DNA of 64,000 bases from Siphonodentalium dalli (GCA_032622095.1 CP136069.1:2327462-2391461), one strand, 5' to 3'. Counted from the stretch's first letter, positions 1-12,100 are shown. Notes: generated by a model from the sequence alone, not told the origin. Program-made: numbers and translations.

Positions 1-240
1 TCTTATACAGTTGTCCAAAAACTAAGTCAACTCGTACCCTGAGTCACTTTGAGTTTATCATATTATTTTATGGACATTAACATAGTCAACTCGTGGAGTG
101 ATGTGACTACAGTTTACCAAGACCAAGTCAACTCGTACCCTGATTTTACAATGTCATACACAAAGTCATTTCAATGACTTTGATATACTGAGTCATCTCG
201 AACCCTGCGCTCGGGTATACAATCGATATGAAACGAGGAC
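1..240. repeat. Short degenerate repeat with 'gtcaactcgtaccctga' core
   Basis: The core recurs about four times (near 25, 83, 125 and 190) with irregular spacing and substitutions. No coding potential is visible. It looks like the edge of a dispersed repeat cut by the window start. Confidence 0.5.
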
Positions 241-493
241 TACTGTCAGGAAAGGTATTTATCAGTTAATTAAATTTTAATTAGAATTTCTTATCACATC
301 ACCGGGACAATTTTTAGGTGCTATTTTTAGGAAAAAAAATCACACATCAAACTTTGGAGCATACCAAGAAGGAGAACTGTTACGTTGTTGTCACCCTCAA
401 TCACGAGAAAATTCAATTTAGATTTCACCATGGATATTTAATTACGATCAAAATAAACGACTTTAAACTCCTTTGTAGGCAAATATTTACATA

Positions 494-1600
494 GTGCACT
501 CAAAGGCTCCAAAATATCTCTCTGAACACTTTACCACAGTTAGCTCTTACTGTAGCTATGAATTAAGATCAGGGCAACAAAAAATCACAATCCCTCATGT
601 AGGTCCTTTTGGCTCGGACAGTTTCTGTTATACAGGAATAGTACTCTGGAATGATTTTTCTAACCAAATTGATCCCAAAGGTAACAACACATTATGGACC
701 AAGGCCATTCAATCAGAGTATTTTAATAGATATAAAAAATCTGAAAGTTCTATCTATAAGTACTATTAACAAAGTAGGCGATTGTGTAGTTTCATCATGC
801 ACTTAGGAGAGTTTGCTTTGTATATAACTTTGATTTAATGTCTAGAGTGTGGGTAGCCTTTGACTGTGGTGTCGTAGTACGTGATCGAACGGTGTCATCC
901 AGGTCGAAGGGAATAACATCACCTTACTGTCCATGGTACACTACGATAAGTTGGTGCTAGCCTTATAATCACCACATAACCACTGAACCTACACAATAGT
1001 CAAAGACACCCTCTCACCTATTTTAATCGATATATCTCCATATTTTTTAACTCTCGTGGAAAATATGTGCCGTTCAGCTCACTGTCATCTATCGTGACTT
1101 TAATTTCAACTGACCGTTTACATCTCATTGGTTAACTATAACATTATATATTTTAAAACCATAGTTTGTGATGGTAGGAAGCGTACGGGTGTGTTCCGGT
1201 CTCTCATGTGGCCTGAATCCATTGGGGACCATAATGGAAATAAATGGTCTTAGGACTGTTTTCTTATGCTATCCCCGCTGGTTTTTGGTCACCTGTTAGT
1301 GCCGGACAACTCCTTTACAGGCTCATAATCCTATATAAACGCCATACTCATGCTGGGCATTGGTCAGCTACGGTGGTGGTGATGTACCACATGGTACAAC
1401 ACATCCTTCCGTAGATGACCAATGTCCAGTAATAACTCAAATAATTTCTATATCTTTACAATCTGTGTTAATCTGTCACTTGTTACATGTATATCACATA
1501 TATACCATGTATTCCTGTTTTTTTATCTATACATGTAGGTTGTCCTACACAAATGTGTGTCTTAAAGACCATTAAAACGTATCTTATCTTATCTTATAGC
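494..1600 (+). mobile_element. 3' end of a non-LTR retrotransposon (LINE), decayed
   Basis: An open frame at 494-769 encodes 91 residues with the pattern usual at the C-terminus of LINE reverse transcriptases: an imperfect 'LRSGQQKITIPHVG..SFCYTGIVLWND' region, then a basic tail ending at a stop. The rest of the polymerase is absent upstream, so the copy is 5' truncated. About 800 bases of non-coding sequence follow and finish near 1570-1600 in a cttat-type microsatellite, a common LINE tail. The clade cannot be assigned from this fragment. The 71-residue frame at 1360-1575 lies in the 3' part and is not believed. Confidence 0.55.
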
Positions 1601-1670
1601 CCGTCTTTGTTACACTAAATCCTGTTCGGTGATTGGTCAACTGCCAATTGGGTGACCCGTTTCATACCCC

Positions 1671-3970
1671 AATTAGTCCAGTGCATTTATGGTTTCACCT
1701 CAAAATAATTGCAACACAAAGTTTCTCAGTGGGAATAAGTACTTTAACCCATCACAAATAATATACTAAAAATCAACAAGAATCAAGAAATGCGAAATTG
1801 ATGAATTTTGTGAAATAAATTTGTCAAAATTTGGTAAAATACTCATTTTATAGCTTTTTAAGGATGTTTATAAAAAACTTCCTTTCACATGTCCTTCCAT
1901 TTATATATCCATTCTGTAGAGTGCACAACCCTGATTACAGAACAGAAAACCTTTCCTAGATACGTTCAGTATTTTTTGAGTTATGTGCCTCCAAAATTTG
2001 GAGTTTGTCTAAATTTCTCAAAATTAGTTAAAATCCATTTTTTATGGTCTTGTATTTTAAAAAATAAAGAAAAATGAAGGGATTCCTTGTTGTTTTAGTC
2101 ATTTCCTCTCTAGGTTGTGCTCAAAATATGATTTCTTTATGCATCTATGATTGAGAGGACAAAAATATTCTTAAACAAAATGTGTGTTCCACCATTGTAT
2201 GGACAGCCAAATTTGCCTGTGGTCCAGAACCGGCGTGATGAAATAGCATATTTGATGTCATACAAATCAATAATTATATATCCATAATCCCTGTCTTTCT
2301 CATAATCACTTAAGTATACATCGTTAAACACATGGTAAAGGAATTTCCCAAATCATGGTGTAGAAAATCAGATTATGGCCCTATTAATCTTTAGAATTGA
2401 CTCATCTAAAAATGTCATTTTGGGGCGTTTTTTGTTCAATTTTAAAGGTTTTTGTGTATAAATTGTAAAAACAATGTATGTTTAATGTGCAAAATCATTT
2501 GAACTTTCCTCCTGAAACACTTTAGTGTTGAAATAAATGCCTTATGTTGGATATGTCAATGAATGTCACTGAATTTCACTAATTTTTCTGGAAACTGATG
2601 CCAAATTTGAATATGTGAAAAATGGGGTAGGGGAAACCATATTGACAAAATCTAGAAAATATGGACCTTGATGCATAAAACTTTAACATCACCAGCTCCT
2701 ACAAACCTTATTCTTTCATACAGAGTAAACTGCTTCCTGTTTTGATGTTCATATTTAGAGCTACGATCCTTTTTGTTGTAACTCAAAAGCGAAATGGCGA
2801 ATCATTATTTCGGGCTGGTTCTATATAACATGCTGATAAAAGTTCTAAATCAACATCTAATAATAATTAAAGTACTAAACTGTTTACCATGCAAGAATAA
2901 TCTGCACAAACTGGAATAAAACAACCCTTTTTATCCAATGACTAGAATATGGTGACAAGATCATAGCCTTTGTGATTTCATCTACCCCATTATCAACATT
3001 CAAATTTGGAGTCAGTTTCTTGAAAAATATGTGAAATCCAGTGACTGTTGATTGGCATAACCAATGTAATCATATTTTTCCCAACACTAAGTGTTTTAGG
3101 AGGAATGTTCAAATGATTTTACACATTAAACACTAATTGTATTCATTGTTGTTTACTATTTGTGCACCAAAAAACTTTAAAATGGACAATAACACCACAA
3201 AACAGTCCAAAATGGCATTTTTGGAAAACAGTCAATACAATGGATTCATAGGGCCATAAGTTGATTATGGCACATATATGTTGAGCAATTCCAGCACAGT
3301 GTATTTAACCTAGTATACTAAGAGGTTATGAGAAATACAGGGCATATGGATATCAATTTATTGAGTTGTATGACCTCAAATATGGTATTTCATCACACCA
3401 GTTCTGTGTCATAAGGCAAATTTGGCTAAGTCCATACAATGGAACACACATTTTGTTTAAGAATATTTTTGTCATCAAGATCATTGATGCATAAAGAAAT
3501 CATTTTTTGTGAACGATATAGTGAGGCAACTAATACAACAGTAAGATATCCCTTCATTGTTCTCTAGTTTTTAAAATACTAGACCCTAAATTATGGATTT
3601 TAGCTAATTCTTCAGAAATTGAGGCTCCGAAATTAGACAAACTCCCAATTTTGGAGGCACATAACTAAAAAAATTCTCCACGTATCTGGAAAATGTTTTC
3701 TGTTCTGTAATCAGGATTGTGTACTCAACAAACGGATCTACACATGTGAAAAGAAGTTTTTTATAAACATCCTTGAAAAGCTATAAAATTTTACCAAATT
3801 TTACTAAATTTATTTCACAAAATTTATCAATTTCGCCTTTCTTGATCCTTTTTGATTTGTATTATGTTGTTTATAATTGGTTAATAGACTTATTCCAGCT
3901 AAGAAACATTGTGTTGCAATTAGTTTGAGGATTGCATGGCACTTTATTCTCATAAATGCACTGAACTAAT
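1671..3970. mobile_element. 2.3-kb foldback (long inverted repeat) DNA element
   Basis: About 970 bases at 1671-2640 are matched, inverted, by 2975-3970 around a spacer of roughly 335 bases. Landmarks present on both arms in opposite orientation include 'tgcaacacaaag', 'ctgattacagaacag', 'caaaaatattcttaaacaaa' and 'aacactttagtgtt'-like stretches. The arms differ at many positions, so the element is old. A third copy of the outer end lies at 5091-5150 in the same orientation as the right arm, so 1671-5150 may be one larger element with an internal copy of its terminus. Confidence 0.75.
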
Positions 3971-4400
3971 AGGCACGAAGATCCTATATGAACATGGGAG
4001 GGAAAGATGTTATGAGTTATGTATTCAAGCGAACATCCCAAGCAATAATAATGAGTGCTCCGTCTCTCAAGATCGACAACGACGTTGTACACATCGACCC
4101 ACAACTCTTGTTTCAGAGGCTTATCACTGTTGCCAAAGCGCCGACCAGAGGTGATGTAACCTGCTGTATCAGACTTTTAGGTAGAAATGGATTTCATTTA
4201 CATACACTATCACCAAGTGCAGTGTTGGAAGGGGCTTAATTTTGAACCAACTGATTGGGGATGGCAGGTTAAGGATGGGCGGCTTAATCCTATCAAATGT
4301 GAGGAACCACCAGCTCCAATTCGTTGTAAATGTAAAACGGACTGCAAAAGCAATAGGTGCACATGCCTTATCAGAAAATCAGAACGATCTATCCAGACTT
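3936..4400 (+). pseudogene. Decayed transposon ORF with a cysteine cluster
   Basis: Two overlapping frames hold pieces of one former protein. The frame at 3988-4239 reads 'SAPSLKIDNDVVHIDPQLLF'. The frame from 4187 reads 'QVQCWKG', 'PTDWGWQVKDGRLNPIKCEE' and then the cysteine-rich 'IRCKCKTDCKSNRCTC'. The order suggests an ancestral C-terminal region broken by at least one frame change. A similar layout (FxPTxWGW followed by a Cys cluster) occurs, as far as I recall, in repeat-encoded proteins of cnidarians and molluscs. The fragment sits just inside the right end of the foldback and before the further terminal copy at 5091-5150, so it is probably the remnant of that element's own gene. Function unknown. 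Confidence 0.5.
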
Positions 4401-5090
4401 ATTATTTTTTCAAAATTCTATATATTTTTAATGAATTTCTCTATTTTTTCTCTTTTTTCACTATTTTGCCACAAGATATGGACAACTTAGTGTCATTGAT
4501 ACCTCAACCTGGCCTAAAATTGATGGAAAATCCCATATATAACTGACGGACAACAGTCCAAGTCCAACTATGGCAATTTTCTAATGCATAAACATGTAAT
4601 GTGAAATTCCATTTTTCTCTGATTCCATTTTTACATCTTTCACCCTAAATTATTTTGATTATTTTGATTATTTGCTTGTAGTAACAACATGAAAAAACCC
4701 CACAATTGTGGATATAACTATATAACAATAGTTCCAAGCCCAGTTATGACAATTTTGCAACTGCATCAGGAGTTATTGTAGACTTCCAGTTTTCACTGAA
4801 TTTTGGCAAATTTTTGACCCAAATTTTTCAAATTTAATCAATATTTATAGAATAAAATGATACAAAATCTTGGATACAACTGTACCACAGTTTATCATTG
4901 TGAAAATATAACAATTGTATGTTTACATCAAGAGTTATTAACAAAAAATGTTAATCTCCATTTTTCACCAAATTTTCATCATTTTCGCCACTTTTTGCCT
5001 CAAAAAGGCCATTTTGCATGTTCAGATTTTTGTTGATTTTTAGCTGAGTATACTCTATGATGCTCCCAACCAAAATAAAACATAAACTTT

Positions 5091-5150
5091 TGTGTTGCAA
5101 TTATTTTGAGGTTCAGCCCTATTTTCTCATAAATGCACTGGACTAAATAA
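5091..5150. repeat. Third copy of the foldback element terminus
   Basis: Contains 'ttgtgttgcaattattttga' and 'ctcataaatgcactggacta', matching the right arm end at 3905-3970 and, inverted, the left end near 1671. It probably marks the outer right boundary of the composite element. Confidence 0.65.
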
Positions 5151-5604
5151 CACAGACCGTAACACGAACATGACATCATAATTTGTTGACCTAATCTGGC
5201 CTAAATCACTGAAAGCGATCAGCAGAATAATTTGTTGTGCTTTTAAAAGTTCAGCCGAATTGCATATGAAGCCATTTATTTATATCAATTAGTTGCTAAT
5301 TTAAGTGCTTGTAAATCTTATATTGGGCTGAATTAATGTGCTGTGTAGGCTAGTCTCATATTCTTGGCATATTTTGTGATAATAAATAAATTAGAATACA
5401 TTCGTATTTGTTATGGGAATAAATCATCAAAAAGAAATGAATGTAGTGGGTGTTATTGGATACAGCGCTGTAGCGTTGGCAGACAAATTTAGTGAAAACT
5501 GCCCAAGCGACCACAATAAAAAGTAAAATAGGTTTTGTAAAAATTGGTCTGGAACCCTGAATACATCTTTAATTAATTAATTAATGTTAACCTTCTGATT
5601 ACAG
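5151..5604. other. No gene seen; AT-rich sequence before STIL-like exon A
   Basis: No open frame of note and no recognised repeat. A ttaattaa run occurs at about 5570-5584. The last bases form an acceptor ending in 'ctgattacag'. Confidence 0.5.
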
Positions 5605-6318
5605 TTTACCAGAATCCAGCCAATGGTTCCTGACGTCTCACTAATAATGAATGACACAAACCCAATTCCGAAAAAAATCTGGTCCGTCAGCTCCCAACAC
5701 TGCTCCGAAAACCATGAATTGCAGTGGATTCGTGTGACCAAGTACAAAGCGACCTGCTACAATCTCTGCACAGCATCAGAATATGAGGCCGCCGCAACCT
5801 GGAATGACTGGTTCTCAGTCTCAACATGGAACTACTGGTTCCCAGGGGTATCCACAGCGTCCGTATAATAATGTGAATCCAGTGTCTCTCAAGGATATCT
5901 GGTTAATAGCCAGACGCCATCTTCAACTAATGTTCTCAGACAGATTGTTCCGTTAATGCAGCAAAAATGTGTGCCAAATGGCTATAATCAAACTAATAAA
6001 TCTCGGACTATGTTCAATCAATCTCAACATCATCTAATCAACATATGGGCGTGGCTTCACAGCAGAATCACCCTATGAGAGTGGGTGACTGGTCAACATA
6101 TGGGCATGCATGGCCCCACAACAGATGGGTATGGTTGCTCAACAAAATCAGATGATTAGCGGAGCTTCATAAATGATTGACGGTTCTATGCCCGGGGGCA
6201 GCACTCTTCCTCGTACCTTTGTGATAAATCAGCCAATCGGTTCACAAAGATTGACTGGACCTCAGTTAAACTATGTTACTCAGAACACTTTTTCAGTTTC
6301 AGGCCGCTAATTCAGCAG
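5605..6318 (+). pseudogene. STIL: STIL-like exon A (Q/N/P-rich disordered region), broken
   Basis: The exon follows the acceptor 'ctgattacag' and ends at CAG|gttagt. Reading across three frames gives low-complexity segments typical of a disordered linker: 'NMRPPQPGMTGSQSQHGTTG', 'TPSSTNVLRQIVPLMQQK', 'PQQMGMVAQQNQMISGAS', 'GGSTLPRTFVINQPIGSQRL' and 'LNYVTQNTF'. Lesions are TGA at 5735, TAA at 6170, frame changes near 5885, 6030 and 6110, and one extra T in the run near 6291. Removing that T would put the end 'FQAANSA' in the phase needed to join exon B. Assignment to STIL rests on position and phase, since the sequence itself is too low in complexity to be diagnostic. Confidence 0.55.
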
Positions 6319-6395
6319 GTTAGTATATAATATCTCTGAATGATCTGTGCCGAATTTGGCCGCTAGTTCAGCAGGGCAGTATGTAACATGTCTTA
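6302..6395 (+). repeat. Exon A 3' edge plus donor, tandemly duplicated (56-bp period)
   Basis: The last 17 exon bases and the start of the intron (6302-6340) recur at 6358-6395. The real donor is CAG|gttagtat. In the copy the same position reads CAG|ggcagtat, so its GT has been lost. Confidence 0.75.
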
Positions 6396-6767
6396 ATCGG
6401 TATGATATATTTAAACGGACATAGCCTATTTGAACCTTCAAGTGATCCTTGATTCTCCTAGGTGGCACATGATTTAATTATGTTAACTGGTTCAGTGCTG
6501 AAAGCCCATATTAGGACCCTATGTAAGAGTGCTGGAAGCCCAGATATGGGCTTTGGCAATGACACTGTCTTGTTTAGTCAACTCTTGTTTAATTTAATCA
6601 TTTAAATAGCGTTTGTCAGGTAATATTTCAGAAATATTGTTACATATATAATTAAAATGGGACATTGTGAAGTTTGAATGGATGCCAACCAATAAAATTA
6701 TCAGAAAAGGTACTTATATCGCAAAAAGTTTGAGAAAAATTACAAATGTTTTGCCCTAAAGGGCGGC

Positions 6768-7115
6768 CGACAACCAAGCTCATGACCATAACCTAATCAG
6801 ACATCCAGGCTCATATTGATAACCTACTTTGACAAACAGACAACCAGACTCATAAACATAGCCTAATGAGACATCCAAGCCCATAACCATTGCCTAATGA
6901 GACATCCAGACTCATAATCATTGCCTAATGAGACATCCAGACCCATCACCATAGTCTAATGAGACACCAAGGCTCATAACCATAGCCTAATGGCTAATGA
7001 GACATCCAGGCCCATAGGCATAGCCTAATGAGACATCCATACTCATAACCATAGCCTATTGAGACATCCAAGCTCATAACCACAGCCCAGAGAGACATCC
7101 AGGCTCATAACATAA
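6768..7115. repeat. 31-bp minisatellite in the intron after STIL-like exon A
   Basis: About ten or eleven imperfect units of 'gcctaatgagacatccagg' plus 'ctcataaccata'. Units vary at a few positions and one contains an extra 'tggctaa'. No gene is present. Confidence 0.85.
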
Positions 7116-7490
7116 TCACAAATGCATAATATATGGGGGTTAAATTTGAGAAAAGAGTGCAAATTATCAACTCCGAGCATAAAATTCAATAATTTTCTGT
7201 TTGTTGAAATATATATACGCGTTTTATTACGTGTGTATAGGCTATTTAGCAGCGAACCAGTTAATGTTGTTATGGCAACGTAACAAGAATTTCAGAAGTT
7301 TGTGATATTAAAATCATTGCAAAACAACGAATGTTGATTGGAAAAGCTGAGAATAATATCACTTTTGTTTGTATTTGGGCATGTAATAAATATAGAGACT
7401 GTATACTCCCTCTAGTCCAGAGAAAAAATACCTACAGTTTGTTCATTGTATTCAATTAAATTTCAATGTATCAGAATGTATTGATTGAAA

Positions 7491-7915
7491 TAGTGTGTCT
7501 GACATTTGCAGAATGAGGTCCGCAGAGGGGTAATTTAGTCATGCTATCCCGCACGGTGGGCTCGTATCACCAAATTCACCCTCTGCTAACCTCATCTGCT
7601 TAGGCGTCAACTGATATGGGAGACCAAGGATCAGATTGAAGTTCCCCAGTTTAAGGTTGCTGATTTTCACCCATTAGTCACCTCGATTAAGCAATTTATC
7701 TTCTGCAATTTATGTGATATAGAAACTGAATAGAAGGGAAAAAGTAACCAAAAATAATATTAATTTGAGACTAGAGATACTTTTCAGTAGATGAGCCTGA
7801 AGCAGAATGATGTCCCTATAGCGTGAATTTAGTTATGCTAGCCCGCTGTGTGGGATAGCGTCACTAAATTCACCCTCTGGGTACCTCATTCTGCAAATGT
7901 CAGGCACTATTTGCC
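7491..7915. mobile_element. MITE family A, copy 1
   Basis: The ends form an inverted repeat: 'gcagaatgaggtccgcagag' at the left and 'accctctgggtacctcattc' at the right. Each end block also contains the internal palindromic motif 'ttcaccctctgg'/'agagggtgaa'. Related copies lie at about 43.3, 46.0, 52.5 and 59.7 kb. Confidence 0.75.
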
Positions 7916-7957
7916 CAGATCACCAATAGGTTACTCACGCATCCACTACACTTTCAG

Positions 7958-8139
7958 ATGAATATAAACGATCTCAGCTATTAACAGCACTGATGGTGAC
8001 ATCCAGCCCCGGCTCATCAGGATTCATCACAACCACAAACTCCACCCACAGAACAGCTGGCCCACGATATCTCTTCTGAATTACTGACACCCTTCAAAGA
8101 AACAGCTAATCTTCGCGATAACATCCACTCATTTATCAA
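7958..8139 (+). pseudogene. STIL: STIL-like exon B, frameshifted
   Basis: The acceptor is 'ctacactttcag' and the donor is ATCAA|gtgagt. The first part reads 'EYKRSQLLTALMVTSSPGSS' in one frame. The second part reads 'DSSQPQTPPTEQLAHDISSE' and then 'LLTPFKETANLRDNIHSFI' in another, so a frame change lies near 8010-8030. The final AA joins the first G of exon C to make a lysine codon. The start phase fits exon A once that exon's extra T is removed. Function as for the whole locus. Confidence 0.6.
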
Positions 8140-8157
8140 GTGAGTTCATGTGTTAGT

Positions 8158-8235
8158 AACCCACAGGGAGCCTCACACAGATGGAAGCATGCACTACAGA
8201 GTGTCGTCTGCTCCAGTCTATATGAGGCTCTCTAT
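8158..8235. mobile_element. MITE family B fragment next to the exon B donor
   Basis: Contains 'acccacagggagcctcacac', 'agatggaagcatgcactac' and 'gtcgtctgctccagtctat', the consensus core of family B. It begins 18 bases after the donor, and a second copy of the exon edge (8244-8261, 'atttatcaagtgagttc') follows it. The period between the two edges is 113 bases. Confidence 0.7.
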
Positions 8236-8406
8236 GTGTAGATATTTATCAAGTGAGTTCGTACTTATAAATAATATTTTCTCAACAATCATTCAATTTC
8301 TACTAAATAAATAATATCTACTAATATAATATTTAGCAAATCATTCGATAATAAGCCCAAGTTTGGAATGCATTAATAAATCGATAAAGTCAAGGAATCA
8401 TAATAG

Positions 8407-9137
8407 AAGAGGTGCCACGATTATTGATTTTGATAATCGATAATTGGTCGTCAATAATTGATTAATCGTATCTAATATCAATAACAGTGGAAGTATTCCG
8501 TAATATGGCCAATTGTCTGGGTGTTGGTTAAAAAACTTGTTTGTTGTAATTTTTACGTTAATAATGTGCACCATAAACCACCGGTAATGACTAATGAGCA
8601 CAATGTATTCAATACCAGCACATTTCTCGGCGATTGTGAGTTCATTAGAACGAACGTAGCCATTAACTTCAGTGTTATGAATAGCCAAACATACAAACAA
8701 TATAAAAGTAGGAATGCATGACGGACCGCCGATAGTTCCTAAAAAAAGGAATCTAATGTTACGGAAACTTGAAGTTTCAGCAAACTTCCAGAGTGTGGAT
8801 GACAATCACAAAGGTGCCCCAGAAATTTCAGGACTGAGAAAAAGTTAAGTAATTGATAATAGTGAGTTTCATTCAGCAGTCACCATCGATAAGTGATAGC
8901 CTGTACTAGTAACATCTAAGTATATTCATGTTGTCGGAATCTCTTTGATGCACGATCAAAGGTTGTTAAGCCTTCGGTTGTAGATTAAACTGTGTAAAAC
9001 AAACACGGTATTCAATAATACCCGGTACTTTCCGACGTCCGAAATAAATAACGGAGATTAATCAACGACGGAAATGGTAATCGATTATCGGCTTTATCAA
9101 CGGTTCATCGATTATACGATTAATCATGGCACCCCTA
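8407..9137. mobile_element. Non-autonomous hAT element, perfect 8-bp TSD
   Basis: Flanked by the direct repeat cataatag at 8399-8406 and 9138-9145. The ends are inverted: 'aagaggtgccacgattatt' at the left against 'taatcatggcacccctA' at the right, followed by AT-rich 'ataatcgat' repeats on both sides. TSD length and the GGTGCCA-type ends fit the hAT superfamily. No transposase is visible, and the 135-residue minus-strand frame at 8398-8805 is just an open stretch inside it. Confidence 0.85.
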
Positions 9138-9145
9138 CATAATAG

Positions 9146-9875
9146 CTTTTAATTTTAACAAATTTGATGAGTTGCGTAATGTATGTTTTTTGTCATTTGG
9201 CACTGCATAAATTTGATATAGCAAGGTACCTGTATATTTGATATAGGAAGGTACCTGTATATTTTGCATTGAAAACATCAGGTTAAATCCTCATTTACAT
9301 AAATATATAACATCCCATGCTTATTCCGGCCAATCGGCTTCATAATCCTGGTCGAGCCATATGTAAATGAGAGCTCAAAAAAAAAGAAATATTTCAGAAT
9401 TACTCACTAATTTAGTTATAAAATAGATAATGATGTATTGTTGATCGTTATGCATAGATAAATTATCAGCCGACAAGTCAGCATTGAGCACAAGATATTT
9501 TAGTTGATTGTTTATCGATTTTTAAAAAGTTGGATAGATTTTCGAAAAAATAGGATGGCAACATTGTTTGAGCAGAATCAACCTGGATATTTGACGTCTT
9601 GGGAGACAATATTCAGTGGTCAAATATGTATTAAATGCTATGGATAGAAATGGAATTATGGGGCGTTTATGGTATTAATTGAAAGTGGAATCCTTGGCCG
9701 ACACACCCGTGGCAACATCCATGCCATTGTTCGGATAAATAGGCTAAATTTGTCAGATTTCGAAATGATTGTAAATCAGGAGAATTCTATCGTTCCCCTT
9801 GTCTCTAGTATTCTACCACTGACATAAATGGTCTAACAGCGAACACGAGGTGGTTCCTCATTCGTCCACAAATAT
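9146..9875. other. No gene seen; AT-rich intronic sequence
   Basis: A short duplication of 'gatataggaaggtacctgta'-type sequence lies at 9215-9262. Nothing else was recognised. Confidence 0.5.
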
Positions 9876-9972
9876 GACTGCAGTTGATTGCATGAATGCA
9901 GTTGAGTACTGAGGTAACACCGGTGGTCAACCTTGTTAAGGAGGGTTGATTAATTAGAGCATAGCTGTACAC
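9876..9972. repeat. Dispersed repeat family E, end fragment
   Basis: The segment 'ttaaggagggttgattaatt' plus 'agagcata' recurs near 59140-59172 as 'ttaaaggggttgattaatta' with a shared flank ('accttgtta'). Probably the terminus of a DNA element. Confidence 0.5.
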
Positions 9973-10597
9973 GCTTGTTTATATAAACAGGCTGCCAGCA
10001 TCTGGCCTCAGTGTCACTTGATTTCTTATAAAAATTAATTGATCAGCGATATCGTCAGGGCATGTTGGGAATGTCTGCATAAGACGTTCATGTACTACAG
10101 CATTCTCATTCCAAATTAGCATGTAAGCATAGTATCGTCTCGTGGTTTACTAATAAAACATTCAAACGTACCTCATCAATATACGAGATTTGAATATGAG
10201 ACTTAATTTTGAGGATAGTATTCTCAGAGTAAGATATAATGAATATGAAGGGAGGAGAAACTTCCGTAAATAAACGAAACAGTAGCAACTGCATTCAACA
10301 TCAAAGCATTTTAATTTTTTTACACGCATGCACAGTGTCGGTTCTACAACTTAAGCTGGTTAAAGTGACAGTATATTATATCTAATATTGTCACAAAACA
10401 TTCAAGACAACAACATTCACAAATCAACCCATCTAGGCTATTTACGTAATATGTGTCTGATTAAAGGCTGCCATGTGTATTGAGTATGTAATACGGGTGA
10501 TAGGAGGTGGTATTTGAACTTGACATAAGACACGCTTTCAAACGACAATCACATGTGATTTATCATTAACGCCTGAAATTGAAGACTATGATCGTCG

Positions 10598-10820
10598 TTA
10601 TTTAATGTGTAGGAGGTTGGTTATAACAATGTCGTTGGAGAAAAGTGCTGGGGAATTCTTTGGAGAATGGGGCCGTGTTTCAGTTGGCCGTCGATTTGAT
10701 AAGAGGATTGTATATGTTCTCAAACTTGTGGAACTAGAAGGTTGTTTCAAACTAGTTCGATGTGATCCCCATGCATGCAATAACTGGTCAATATTTAATG
10801 AAAGCTTGATTATGCTTTAA
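10598..10820 (+). other. Unassigned 60-70-residue open frame
   Basis: A frame from the ATG at 10629 encodes about 63 residues beginning MSLEKSAGEFFGEWGRVSV. I see no domain, splice context or homologue. It lies in the intron between STIL-like exons B and C, outside the segmental duplication. The opposite strand is also open for 60 codons. It may be chance or part of an unrecognised transposon. Confidence 0.15.
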
Positions 10821-10937
10821 GTAAATGTTTAGATATACACATTTGAAATAAGGATGCCATTCTTTGGCTGAGATTTTTATTTTATTTTATGCTTGAATAT
10901 TATAATGAATTGTCATTTTTTAAATCCTAAGCATGAT

Positions 10938-11070
10938 GTCCGAAAGTTTATACACATAACTTCCTGTATTTGTTGGTTCCTGGAAATCCATGTACAAAAT
11001 TGAGTCCAAAAGTTTATACACATAACTGTTCCTGTATTCGCAGATTCATGTAAATCCATGTACGTAATTA
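10938..11070. repeat. About 65-bp repeat around 'gtccgaaagtttatacacataa'-type core
   Basis: Two units lie at 10938-11000 and 11005-11068, and a third at 12037-12100 beyond the pogo-like element. All end in 'aaatccatg'. The element therefore inserted into a short tandem array. Confidence 0.65.
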
Positions 11071-12035
11071 CAGTAAAACCTCTCCAAACCAAACACCATT
11101 CGGACCAGCCCTTCTGTTCGGTTTAAAAAGGTGTTCGGTTTATAGAAAATCGTACTACGGTCGGAATGTATTGACGTCACTACTAAGACTAAGAGTTGTC
11201 GAATCACAACCAACTCATTATTGATTAATTAAACTGTATTGAATAAATTACCAACTAAAATATAAATAACAATAGATAAAATAAATATAATAAGAATTAG
11301 AAACATGGTCTATTAAGATATAATACATGTATAGATAAGGCAGGAAACTTGGAAAAGATAAATTTTATGGTGATTTTTTAAAATTTCGCTAAAAATTTCA
11401 CATCATTAGTAGAGTAGTTTATTTAATATTCGTACCAATTTGCGGTGTTTTGTTCGGCGAACGCTTTGAACTGGATTATAACGGCAGCTGTCTGATTAAA
11501 TAACTATATGCTTATTTAACACTTTGAGTGAACAAAGGTGACTTCACAGTTAATACCGTGCTGACACTATGTTTTTACATCAATCACTGAGATGAATTGG
11601 ACTTTTTACGACCACTGTCCAAACTCAACACTAATTAGCTAAAAGTACACGATGGTAGTCTATTGTCACCACTAAAGTTTTAATCAACCTGTCACAATGA
11701 ATGAGCCATCACGACCACTCAGAGTTGAATGTATAGACCAGAAATTTAAACTTATAAAGGATCCCCAGTCTAGAGCCAAAACGAGCTCAGCATCAAGTAT
11801 GTCAAATCTACCGCACGTGCGTTCGGCTGGTAACGCTTTCCACATTTGGATGTCGGAGGTAATAATTAATGTATTCATTCACTTTTGGAATATAAAAGCC
11901 ATCCGATGTTCGGAATAGAGAGTTTCCGGTTTACATAGGTAATTTTTAGTGAGAATGCACTTTTGGGTCCAGACAATTTGTTCGGTATGGAGAGGGATTC
12001 GGTTTATAAAGCTCCGATTTGGAGAGGTTTTACTG
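11071..12035. mobile_element. pogo/Tc1-mariner-like non-autonomous element (copy 1)
   Basis: Terminal inverted repeats 'cagtaaaacctctccaaa' and 'tttggagaggttttactg' are each flanked by TA. A second, internal inverted motif ('gttcggtttata') lies near both ends. CAGT-starting ends with TA target duplication fit Tc1/mariner, most likely the pogo/Tigger branch. The 73-residue plus frame at 11697-11918 has no transposase catalytic signature I can recognise. The same element, duplicated with its surroundings, lies at 16392-17365. Confidence 0.8.
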
Positions 12036-12100
12036 TATGTCCGAAAATTAATACACGTAACTGTACCTGTATTCACGGGTTCATTTAAATCCATGCTATT

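Noticed and set aside
5605-6318. Mastermind or Mediator-type Q-rich coactivator
   Set aside because: The Q/N/P-rich composition first suggested this, but the intron phases and the diagnostic STAN motif and C-terminus downstream fit STIL better.
6768-7115. Regular repeats resembling a CRISPR array
   Set aside because: Direct tandem units without unique spacers, in an animal intron.
8398-8805. 135-residue minus-strand open frame
   Set aside because: Lies inside the hAT element bounded by a perfect 8-bp TSD, runs off its end, and shows no conserved motif.
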